Origin: Thermovenabulum sp049701175
GTDB lineage: Bacteria > Bacillota > Thermosediminibacteria > Thermosediminibacterales > Thermosediminibacteraceae
Assembly (NCBI RefSeq): GCF_049701175.1
Contig: NZ_JBNATW010000031.1
Coordinates: forward strand, 1 to 27,471
Reading direction: 5' to 3'
DNA length: 27,471 nt
Shown here: positions 1-7,161 of the stretch, in pieces
How positions within the stretch are numbered: the stretch's first letter is position 1
Layout of the letters: each line of letters opens with the position of its first letter
Notes under the pieces: model-generated
The model's database searches: none
The model's input: only the letters and a program-made list of their open reading frames with translations
Told to the model about the DNA's origin: nothing
Translations under genes and position numbers: made by a program

Positions 1-69
1 GTGGTCAAGTGGTTAAGACACCGCTCTTTCAAGGCGGTAACAGGGGTTCGACTCCCCTCAGGGTCACCA
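1..69 (+). tRNA. tRNA-Glu (anticodon TTC), 5' end cut by window
   Basis: The sequence reads as the tRNA-Glu typical of Firmicutes. The D-arm is GGTCAAGTGGTTAAGACA, and the anticodon loop CTTTCAA (anticodon TTC) lies between CCGCT and GGCGG. The T-arm AGGGG-TTCGACT-CCCCT is followed by the 3' acceptor strand CAGGGTC, discriminator A and an encoded CCA. Only the last acceptor base (G1) of the 5' strand is present, so about six bases are missing upstream. A tRNA gene ahead of spoIIE is also seen in Bacillus. Confidence 0.93.
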
Positions 70-108
70 TTTTTTATTGTATAGTAAATTTTTGACAAAA
101 AGCCTTGC

Positions 109-141
109 AAAAAAGTCGTTTTACGCGACTTTTATTTTTTT
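109..141 (+). terminator. Intrinsic terminator after tRNA-Glu
   Basis: The arms AAAAGTCG (111-118) and CGACTTTT (126-133) form an 8-bp stem with a 7-nt loop. A T-rich run follows to 143. It closes the tRNA transcription unit before the spoIIE promoter. Confidence 0.8.
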
Positions 142-186
142 TTATAACACAAAATGTCAATAAATTTTAAAAATTAAACAATGTAA

Positions 187-220
187 TACGACAATTTTTA
201 TATCAGAACAAATTTATAAT
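187..220 (+). promoter_or_regulatory. Candidate Spo0A-activated spoIIE promoter
   Basis: A perfect -10 TATAAT lies at 215-220. Exactly 21 bp upstream is ACGACA (188-193), a 4/6 match to TTGACA. The overlapping TACGACA (187-193) matches 6 of 7 bases of the reverse-orientation 0A box (TTCGACA). B. subtilis spoIIE is known to use a sigma-A promoter with unusual 21-bp spacing activated by Spo0A, so position, spacing and box agree. Spo0A itself is not in the window. Confidence 0.5.
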
Positions 221-255
221 TATACCTACCAAAGTGTAAAGGGGTAGGTGAGAAA

Positions 256-2565
256 ATGATAAATAAAAAAGCCTTACAGATAAAAAGAGCTGAAGTCAGA
301 AAAAATAGCATATCTCTAAAAGAAGTAATGATTTTTTTTATAAGCTTTTTTATAGGACATGCATCCTTTTTTAATATTTATCCTTTTGGTATATCTTTTG
401 TGGCATCGATGGTATCAAAGGAGAAGAATAAAATATTCCTTGTATTTCCCGCTTTTATCGGGACTTTAATAGGGGTAAAAAATTTTAATTTATTACTGAA
501 GTACTTTTTCGCTTATATAATTTTTACAGCACTTTATTTAGTTTTACAAAAAGAGGTATATAATAAAAAGTGGCTATTGCCTTTAATTTGTTTTATATCA
601 ATAATCTTTGGGGGGATATTTTCATTCATATACATGCCCCCATCTTATTATGACTTTATAATGCTATTATTAGAGAGTCTGTTGTCATATATTACTGCAC
701 TAATTTTAAGCGAAGGCCTTAAGTCTTTTTTCTACGGCTGTAGTGAAAATGTAGAGAAGATAATAACCGTAGCAATAATTTTTGGTTCCCTTTTAGATCT
801 TCTTGGAGAGATTAGCTTTTTTGGAATTTTAGCGAAAACATTTGTGATATCTATTATAATTATATTCTCTGCGTTAATGCAAGGTAGTACTGGTGCTTTA
901 AGTTACGGGGTATTTTTAAGTTTGCTTGCGTATCCGTCGTCTGTACTACCTTGGGCGATTTCTTTTTACAGCATATCGGGGAGTTTAGCGAGCAGCTTTA
1001 AAAAATTTGGTAAAATAGCTGTTTTTATAGGATTTTTGATCGGATATATTATATACTATTATTATATCAGCCCCAAAAGCATGAATTTATTAAATTATCC
1101 TTCTATTATTTTGATTTTTATAATCACAGTTTTAACTCCCGATTCTTTTATAAAAAGGATTGAAAGGGTCATTTCTATAGAGGAAAAGGATGATATGGAT
1201 TATTCTTTGTTAAAAGAAAATGTAAAAAACCAATTGATTGAACTTGCTAACACAGTAGAAGAAATGGGCAAAATTTATAAAATTCCTATGATGGACTGTA
1301 AATTAAACCCTTTAGAAGAATCCCTAATGAAAATTAAAAACAGGGTGTGCAACGGCTGTGCTTTGTCTAAAGCTTGCTGGGAGAGGGATTATAAATACAC
1401 TATAAGCGATATATATAAGCTTTATACATTGAAGGAAAACTCTATGTATAATGAACTGCCAAGACTTTTTAAAGCTCGCTGCGGGAAATTTGAAGATATA
1501 TATAAAATCGTAAAAACGGAAAAGGAAAAAAGTGAATTAAAAAATATCCTCGATTTGATGGTAAATGATACTTTAAATACTGCCTTTGAAAAGGTAAAAT
1601 ATTTTTCTGATGCTATCAGGATGCTATCCGAAAACGCTTTGGATGAAAATATATATGCAGAGGAATTGAAAAAAGGTTTACTGGAACAAGGGGTAAAAGT
1701 AGAGAATATTTTTATAACGGATACTAATGAAGGACACGATTGTTTCATTATTAAAAGGCCGTGTGTGGGTGAGAGGCCTTGTGAAGTTAGCATACGACCA
1801 TTTTTCGAAAGAAATTTCATCAAAGGTGCAAAGGTTTTAAAGGTTGATTGCCCTTTAAATAGCGGAGGAGAAAAATGCAGGATTAAAGTTGTTCCTCAAA
1901 GCATCCTTTCAGTAGCTGTAGGTTATGTTAATTTACCCAAAGAAGGAGCTTCTTTTTCTGGAGATAGTTCTTCTTTTTTTGAATCAAAAAGTGGGAAGTA
2001 CTATCTTGCATTAAGTGATGGTATGGGAGTTGGGGAAAAAGCCAAAAACCACAGCGAAAAAACCCTTATTGTATTAGAAAACATTTTGGAAGCGGGTTAC
2101 AGTATAGAACAGGCCCTGCCGATATTAAATAGAGCTATGCAGGTGTATGGTGCTGGTACAGAAAGCTTCAGCACATTGGATCTTGCTTTTATTGATTTGT
2201 TTACAGGAATAACAGAGTTTATTAAAGCAGGAGCTGTGGCAAGTTTTATAAAAAGAAAGGATAAAGTAGAGGTGATAAAAGGCAGTGCCCTTCCCATTGG
2301 TGTTGTTGACGGTATAAGCCCTTTTAGGATTAAGAAAAAATTGATGCCACAGGATATGGTTATTTTGGTGACCGATGGGGTTATTGATTCAATAAAGGGC
2401 AACGGTGATAAAGAAGAAAAATTTATCAAAATAATAGAAAACATTAAAACCAATAACCCACAGGAATTTGCAGAGAAAATTTTGAAAAAGGTTTTAGAAG
2501 GTTGTGAGGAAAAAAGAGATGATATGGCAGTATTAGTAGGGCTTGTATGGGAAAGGAAAAATTGA
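256..2565 (+). CDS. spoIIE: Stage II sporulation protein E (SpoIIE), membrane-bound PP2C-type serine phosphatase
   Basis: SpoIIE dephosphorylates the anti-anti-sigma factor SpoIIAA at the asymmetric septum and so activates sigma-F in the forespore. Residues 1 to about 295 form a long multi-pass hydrophobic region. A middle domain has a cysteine cluster (C365, C368, C374) as in other SpoIIE proteins. The C-terminal PP2C domain shows the metal-binding motif DGMG (D588-G591), VTDG (D707) and the final RDD (D755, D756). At 769 aa it is slightly shorter than the B. subtilis protein (about 827). The ATG at 256 has SD AGGTGA at 246-251. It follows tRNA-Glu and precedes tilS, the usual Firmicute order. 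It is strong evidence that the host makes endospores. Confidence 0.97.
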   Translation: MINKKALQIKRAEVRKNSISLKEVMIFFISFFIGHASFFNIYPFGISFVASMVSKEKNKIFLVFPAFIGTLIGVKNFNLLLKYFFAYIIFTALYLVLQKEVYNKKWLLPLICFISIIFGGIFSFIYMPPSYYDFIMLLLESLLSYITALILSEGLKSFFYGCSENVEKIITVAIIFGSLLDLLGEISFFGILAKTFVISIIIIFSALMQGSTGALSYGVFLSLLAYPSSVLPWAISFYSISGSLASSFKKFGKIAVFIGFLIGYIIYYYYISPKSMNLLNYPSIILIFIITVLTPDSFIKRIERVISIEEKDDMDYSLLKENVKNQLIELANTVEEMGKIYKIPMMDCKLNPLEESLMKIKNRVCNGCALSKACWERDYKYTISDIYKLYTLKENSMYNELPRLFKARCGKFEDIYKIVKTEKEKSELKNILDLMVNDTLNTAFEKVKYFSDAIRMLSENALDENIYAEELKKGLLEQGVKVENIFITDTNEGHDCFIIKRPCVGERPCEVSIRPFFERNFIKGAKVLKVDCPLNSGGEKCRIKVVPQSILSVAVGYVNLPKEGASFSGDSSSFFESKSGKYYLALSDGMGVGEKAKNHSEKTLIVLENILEAGYSIEQALPILNRAMQVYGAGTESFSTLDLAFIDLFTGITEFIKAGAVASFIKRKDKVEVIKGSALPIGVVDGISPFRIKKKLMPQDMVILVTDGVIDSIKGNGDKEEKFIKIIENIKTNNPQEFAEKILKKVLEGCEEKRDDMAVLVGLVWERKN

Positions 2566-2613
2566 TAATATTTTTATTTGTAAAGAATTTTGATTTTAGA
2601 GGGAATTAATATC

Positions 2614-3996
2614 ATGGACATTAAACAAAAATTTTTAGAGACAATAAAAAAGTATGACATGATAAAATTAAAAGATAGAATAATCGTGGGCCTTTCAGGA
2701 GGCCCTGATTCTGTTTGCCTTTTGAACTTGCTGTATTCTATTAGAGAAATATATGATATTGAAATAATTGCTGCACATTTAAACCATTCTTTTAGGGGAA
2801 AAGAATCGGATGAGGATGAAGAATTTGCAAAAGCCTTCTCAGAAAAATTGGGAATAAGATTTTTTTCAAAAAAAGTAAATGTACCGGAATTTATAGAGAA
2901 AACTGGTCTGTCACCTGAAGATGCCGCAAGGCGGGTAAGGTATGATTTTTTCTTTGAGCTAAAAAAAGAATTGAATGCAGATAAAATAGCGGTAGGGCAT
3001 AACAAGAATGATCATGAAGAAACTGTTTTAATGAATATTTTTAGAGGCACGGGGACTGAGGGACTAATAGGGATTGAACCTAAAAGAGGATGTATAATAA
3101 GGCCTTTGATAGAATTAGAAAGGAGAGAGATCGAAAATTATTTAAAGGAAAATAAAATTCCTTATAGAATAGACAGCACAAATCTTAAAACAGAATATTA
3201 CAGAAACAAGATTAGGCTTGATTTAATCCCTTATATTAAACAAAATTTTTGCCCTCACTTCAGTGACTCAATAAAAAGGCTTTCGGAGATTGTTGCTTTG
3301 GATGTTTCACTAATCGAAGGGTTTATTGAAAGAATATACCCTTCTGTTGTTACTAAGGAAAAAAAATATATTAAATTAGATATGAATAATTACAGCGAAC
3401 AGCCTTTAGGGGCAAAATACCGGATATTAAGGAAAGCATTAGAAGAGCTTTCAGGAGATATAAAGGATATCGAATTAAAGCATATACAGGCCTTAGATGA
3501 ATTTATTCAACAAAAAGCCCCCGGCAAGGTAATAGAACTTCCTAAAGGGATTCGAGGAGAAAAGGGCTACAAATATTTTTATTTGTATTTTGAAGATCAA
3601 ATAAAAGATTTTTACTATGTGTTAAATATACCCGGTACCCTTTTTATTGAAGAGTTAGGCATGAATATTACCGCAGAAGTTGTTGATAAAACATTAGAAT
3701 TCAAACCCGAAACAACACCCTTGAAGGTATATGTCGATTATGGTAAAATAAAAGGAAATTTGATTGTCAGAAATCGTAAGCCTGGAGATAGATTTTATCC
3801 CTTCGGTTTAAAATTTTCCAAAAAACTCCAAGATTTTTTTGTTGATGAAAAAATACCCTCCTTTGAAAGGAATTTAATACCAATTTTCGAGAATGAGGGC
3901 AGGATAGTATGGGTTGGAGGGCTGAGATTAGATGATAGATTTAAAGTTGATGAATACACGAAAAAAATTTTAATATTAAAGATACATCAACATTAA
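2614..3996 (+). CDS. tilS: tRNA(Ile)-lysidine synthase
   Basis: TilS uses ATP and lysine to convert C34 of the CAU anticodon of tRNA-Ile2 to lysidine, switching its decoding from AUG to AUA; it is usually essential. The N-terminal PP-loop ATPase motif SGGPDS is at residues 28-33. Further on are the family's AAHLNHSFRG stretch, an HNKNDHEET segment, and C-terminal substrate-binding domains ending in RNRKPGDRF and a KKLQDFFVDEKIP segment. The ATG at 2614 is preferred over an in-frame TTG at 2590 because SD AGAGGGA (2598-2604) sits 9 nt upstream and the protein then begins MDIKQKF. This gives 460 aa, normal for the family. It lies 48 nt after spoIIE and 17 nt before hpt. Confidence 0.95.
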   Translation: MDIKQKFLETIKKYDMIKLKDRIIVGLSGGPDSVCLLNLLYSIREIYDIEIIAAHLNHSFRGKESDEDEEFAKAFSEKLGIRFFSKKVNVPEFIEKTGLSPEDAARRVRYDFFFELKKELNADKIAVGHNKNDHEETVLMNIFRGTGTEGLIGIEPKRGCIIRPLIELERREIENYLKENKIPYRIDSTNLKTEYYRNKIRLDLIPYIKQNFCPHFSDSIKRLSEIVALDVSLIEGFIERIYPSVVTKEKKYIKLDMNNYSEQPLGAKYRILRKALEELSGDIKDIELKHIQALDEFIQQKAPGKVIELPKGIRGEKGYKYFYLYFEDQIKDFYYVLNIPGTLFIEELGMNITAEVVDKTLEFKPETTPLKVYVDYGKIKGNLIVRNRKPGDRFYPFGLKFSKKLQDFFVDEKIPSFERNLIPIFENEGRIVWVGGLRLDDRFKVDEYTKKILILKIHQH

Positions 3997-4013
3997 TTTC
4001 AGGGGGAGTAGAT

Positions 4014-4559
4014 GTGATAGAAGACATCAAAGAAATATTAATATCGGAGGAAGAGATAAAAGCAAAATTAAAGGAATTGGGTAAAAGGATAACGGAAGAT
4101 TACAAAGGTGTAGATAACATTTTACTTGTAGGTGTTCTAAAAGGAGCTGTTCTATTTATCGCTGACCTGGTAAGGCACATAGATTTGCCATTAGAAATTG
4201 ACTTTATGGCGGTTTCAAGCTATGGAGCGTCTACAGAATCATCGGGTGTAGTAAGGATTTTAAAGGATTTAGAGCAAAATATCCAAGGAAAAAATATTTT
4301 AATAGTTGAAGACATTATCGATTCAGGTCTTACTTTAAGTTACCTTTATAACCTATTGAAATCACGAAAACCTGCAGATATAAAAATATGTACACTGCTT
4401 GACAAGCCTTCAAGGCGCAAAATTGACATAAAGGTTGACTATGTTGGTTTTGAAATACCCGATTATTTTGTTGTAGGATATGGCCTTGATTATAATGAAA
4501 AGTATAGGAATCTTCCTTTCATTGGGGTTTTAAAGCCCGAAGCGATAAACGCTAAATGA
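4014..4559 (+). CDS. hpt: Hypoxanthine phosphoribosyltransferase
   Basis: The enzyme transfers ribose-5-phosphate from PRPP to hypoxanthine or guanine in purine salvage. The 181-aa cytosolic protein has the PRPP-binding motif IVEDIIDSG (acidic pair E99-D100, then D103), an early LLVGVLKGA loop and the late VGYGLDYNEKYRNLP segment typical of bacterial HPRT. It starts at GTG 4014 with SD AGGGGGAG shortly upstream; the ATG at 4012 is out of frame and hits a stop at once. The tilS-hpt-ftsH order is conserved across Firmicutes and the three may be partly cotranscribed, but ftsH has its own promoter. Confidence 0.95.
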   Translation: MIEDIKEILISEEEIKAKLKELGKRITEDYKGVDNILLVGVLKGAVLFIADLVRHIDLPLEIDFMAVSSYGASTESSGVVRILKDLEQNIQGKNILIVEDIIDSGLTLSYLYNLLKSRKPADIKICTLLDKPSRRKIDIKVDYVGFEIPDYFVVGYGLDYNEKYRNLPFIGVLKPEAINAK

Positions 4560-4567
4560 AAACACAA

Positions 4568-4596
4568 TTGTAGATTATTTTAATTTATGGTAAAAT
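4568..4596 (+). promoter_or_regulatory. Sigma-A-type promoter for ftsH
   Basis: TTGTAG (4568-4573) and TAAAAT (4591-4596) are separated by 17 bp. A TG dinucleotide one base before the -10 (4588-4589) makes it an extended -10. It lies in the hpt-ftsH gap. Confidence 0.6.
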
Positions 4597-4630
4597 AACA
4601 ATTGGATTGCCCAAGAAGGGAGGAACTTTT

Positions 4631-6430
4631 TTGAACAACTTCTTTAGGAATATCAGCTTCTATTTGCTGATATTTATTTTGATATTATCGCTGGTGCAAT
4701 GGTATTCCAGCAAAGATTTAAGTGAGGTCCGTATAGGCTATACCGACCTCATCCGCCTTATAGATAAGAACCAGGTCCAAGAGATAAAAATGACGGACAG
4801 CAGTATTGAAGGGGTATTAAAAGACGGCAGAAAATTTACCAGCTATGTACCCGATAAAACCATATTCCTTTCTCGGGTGCAGCCTAAAGTAGATAAAGGA
4901 GAACTTATATTAAACGCTCAGCCGATTCCTACGACGCCCTGGTGGTCTCAAATCCTGCCTTCAATTTTAATGGCGCTTTTATTTATCGGAGCTTGGTTTT
5001 TTATTATGCAGCAGGGGCAGGGTGGAGGAAGCCGGGTAATGACTTTTGGAAAAAGCCGAGCTCGACTTGTCAATGACGACAAAAAAAGGGTAACCTTTAA
5101 GGATGTGGCAGGAGTAGATGAGGTAAAGGAAGAACTGCAGGAAGTAGTAGAATTTTTAAAGCACCCTAAAAAATTTATTGAAATGGGGGCAAGAATACCA
5201 AAAGGGGTTTTGCTTGTAGGCCCACCCGGTACCGGTAAGACTTTACTTGCCCGTGCGGTTGCTGGAGAGGCGGGAGTGCCCTTTTTCAGCATAAGCGGTT
5301 CAGACTTTGTAGAGATGTTTGTAGGAGTTGGTGCTGCAAGGGTTAGGGATCTTTTCGAACAGGCCAAAAAAAATGCGCCTTGTATTGTTTTTATTGACGA
5401 AATAGATGCTGTAGGTAGACAAAGGGGTGCAGGGCTTGGCGGAGGACATGATGAAAGGGAGCAGACTTTAAACCAATTGCTGGTAGAAATGGATGGTTTT
5501 ACAATAAACGAGGGTATTATAATTATAGCTGCGACTAACAGGCCAGATATTTTAGACCCTGCCCTTTTAAGGCCAGGTAGGTTTGACAGACAGATAGTTG
5601 TTGATATACCTGATATTAAAGGAAGAGAAGAAATATTGAAGGTTCATGCCAGGAATAAGCCTCTTGAAGACAATGTGGACTTGAGCATTTTAGCAAGAAG
5701 GACGCCTGGGTTTACTGGGGCGGATTTGGAAAATCTATTAAATGAAGCTGCACTACTTGCAGTTAGGAGAAACAAAAAGAAAATAGGAATGGAAGAGTTA
5801 GAAGAAGCAATAACCAAAGTTATTGCAGGGCCTGAAAAAAAAGCAAGGATTATGACAGAAAAAGAAAGAAGACTTGTGGCATACCATGAAGCGGGTCATG
5901 CAGTTGTAGCTCACCTTTTACCAACAGTGGATCCAGTTCATGAAGTATCTATTATTCCCCGCGGGAGAGCAGGGGGATATACCCTTATTCTGCCAAGAGA
6001 AGATAGGTTTTTTATGGGTAAGACAGAGCTTTTGGAACAGGTGACCCACCTCTTAGGGGGGAGAGCGTCTGAAGAATTGGTGCTCAATGAAGTAAGCACT
6101 GGTGCACAGAACGATATAGAAAGAGCAACAGAAATTGCAAGAAGAATGGTTATGGAATACGGAATGAGCGAAAACTTAGGGCCAATGACTCTTGGAAATA
6201 AGCACGAAGAAGTGTTTTTAGGCAGGGACTTAGCCAGGGGCCGAAATTACAGCGAAGAAGTGGCGGCAGAAATCGATAGAGAAGTTAGGAACATTATAGA
6301 ACGCTGTTACGATAAAGCAAAGTCCCTCCTTGCTGAAAACATCAATAAACTTCATAAGGTTGCGGAAGCCCTTCTTGAAAGGGAAAAACTTACGGAAGAG
6401 GAGTTTTTAGAGCTTTTTGCAAGTGCATAG
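4631..6430 (+). CDS. ftsH: ATP-dependent zinc metalloprotease FtsH
   Basis: FtsH is a hexameric membrane AAA+ protease that degrades misassembled membrane proteins and selected regulators. One N-terminal TM helix and a second near residues 110-130 flank the extracytoplasmic domain. Walker A GPPGTGKT is at 197-204, followed by Walker B VFIDEID and the second region of homology ATNRPDILDPALLRPGRFD. The zinc site HEAGH is at 419-423, with D495 as probable third ligand. The TTG at 4631 is chosen over TTG 4607: the SD AAGGGAGG (4616-4623) sits 7 nt before it, inside the longer reading, and the resulting start NNFFRNISFYLL resembles the B. subtilis N-terminus. The 599-aa protein has a short C-terminal tail. 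A strong terminator follows. Confidence 0.97.
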   Translation: MNNFFRNISFYLLIFILILSLVQWYSSKDLSEVRIGYTDLIRLIDKNQVQEIKMTDSSIEGVLKDGRKFTSYVPDKTIFLSRVQPKVDKGELILNAQPIPTTPWWSQILPSILMALLFIGAWFFIMQQGQGGGSRVMTFGKSRARLVNDDKKRVTFKDVAGVDEVKEELQEVVEFLKHPKKFIEMGARIPKGVLLVGPPGTGKTLLARAVAGEAGVPFFSISGSDFVEMFVGVGAARVRDLFEQAKKNAPCIVFIDEIDAVGRQRGAGLGGGHDEREQTLNQLLVEMDGFTINEGIIIIAATNRPDILDPALLRPGRFDRQIVVDIPDIKGREEILKVHARNKPLEDNVDLSILARRTPGFTGADLENLLNEAALLAVRRNKKKIGMEELEEAITKVIAGPEKKARIMTEKERRLVAYHEAGHAVVAHLLPTVDPVHEVSIIPRGRAGGYTLILPREDRFFMGKTELLEQVTHLLGGRASEELVLNEVSTGAQNDIERATEIARRMVMEYGMSENLGPMTLGNKHEEVFLGRDLARGRNYSEEVAAEIDREVRNIIERCYDKAKSLLAENINKLHKVAEALLEREKLTEEEFLELFASA

Positions 6431-6460
6431 AAAAACTGCCGAAAAGGCAGTTTTTTTTTT
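6431..6460 (+). terminator. Intrinsic terminator after ftsH
   Basis: AAAACTGCC (6432-6440) pairs with GGCAGTTTT (6446-6454) around a 5-nt loop and runs into ten T residues. It separates the spoIIE-ftsH block from the downstream insert. Confidence 0.92.
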
Positions 6461-6577
6461 ACGTTTTTTTAAGTTTTATTAATTTTATTAATGAATAAAA
6501 TCCATCTTTAATTAAGATATTAAAAAAAGTGAAAGCACTAAAGCATAGAAAATTAGTTAATAAAGGGGAGTGGCGAT

Positions 6578-7033
6578 TTGCTAAACTTTAATCTGCCAGT
6601 ATATTTTTTTATAATTTTTGCCATGATTTCCGGAGCTTTAATGGCTGTTCAGGGTGGAATGAACACAGGCTTAGGGAAATTTATTGGGACGGCCGGCTCT
6701 ACTTTTTTTGTACATTTGAGTGCAGTCATTATAATGCTACTTGTCCTCCTATTTGGGATAGATAAAGCAAATTTTAAAAATATTGGAGGTATTCCATGGC
6801 ACTACTTTTTAGGTGGACTATTAGGTGTATTAATTACTTATTTAGTTATTATAAGTATTCAAAAATTGGGGGCAGGTATAGCAACTACATCCATAATTGT
6901 AGGGCAGGTTTTAACAGCGTGCCTCATCGACCACTTAGGACTTTTCAGCCTTGAAAAAACTCCCTTTACATGGATTAAATTTATAGGCCTGATCTTTTTG
7001 GCAATTGGAGCCAAGCTTTTGTTGAATAAATAA
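6578..7033 (+). CDS. DMT-superfamily (YdcZ/DUF606-like) membrane protein
   Basis: This is a 151-aa, almost wholly hydrophobic protein with about five TM segments. The start LPVYFFIIFAMISGALMAVQ, the NTGLGKFIG segment and the late GLIFLAIGAKLLL are typical of the YdcZ/DUF606 family, half-size relatives of EamA drug/metabolite transporters. Known members often work in pairs or as dimers; the substrate is unknown and no partner gene is adjacent. It starts at TTG 6578 with SD AGGGGAG (6564-6570). It has no obvious functional link to its neighbours, being bounded by the ftsH terminator upstream and the ppdK promoter downstream. I found no convincing promoter in 6461-6577, an AT-rich stretch with no other feature. 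Confidence 0.8.
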   Translation: MLNFNLPVYFFIIFAMISGALMAVQGGMNTGLGKFIGTAGSTFFVHLSAVIIMLLVLLFGIDKANFKNIGGIPWHYFLGGLLGVLITYLVIISIQKLGAGIATTSIIVGQVLTACLIDHLGLFSLEKTPFTWIKFIGLIFLAIGAKLLLNK

Positions 7034-7064
7034 TATATCACATTATAACAAAATAAAGGAATAA

Positions 7065-7093
7065 TATACAACAAATAAAAAATATGATATAAT
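7065..7093 (+). promoter_or_regulatory. Sigma-A-type promoter for ppdK
   Basis: The -10 TATAAT (7088-7093) is perfect and is preceded by TGA (7085-7087), an extended -10. TATACA (7065-7070, 4/6 match to TTGACA) lies at 17-bp spacing. The predicted start is near 7100, leaving a leader of about 60 nt before ppdK. Confidence 0.6.
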
Positions 7094-7161
7094 AAATGAC
7101 AAATTAATGCTAAAAAAAATATTACAATCTTAAATAATTTATCTTAAAGGGGGATAATGGT

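Noticed and set aside
92..97. TTGACA hexamer after tRNA-Glu
   Set aside because: No -10-like hexamer at 16-18 bp; the downstream sequence is the tRNA terminator stem.
4607..4630. Upstream TTG start for ftsH
   Set aside because: The best SD (4616-4623) lies inside this segment and serves the TTG at 4631; the shorter protein matches the family N-terminus.
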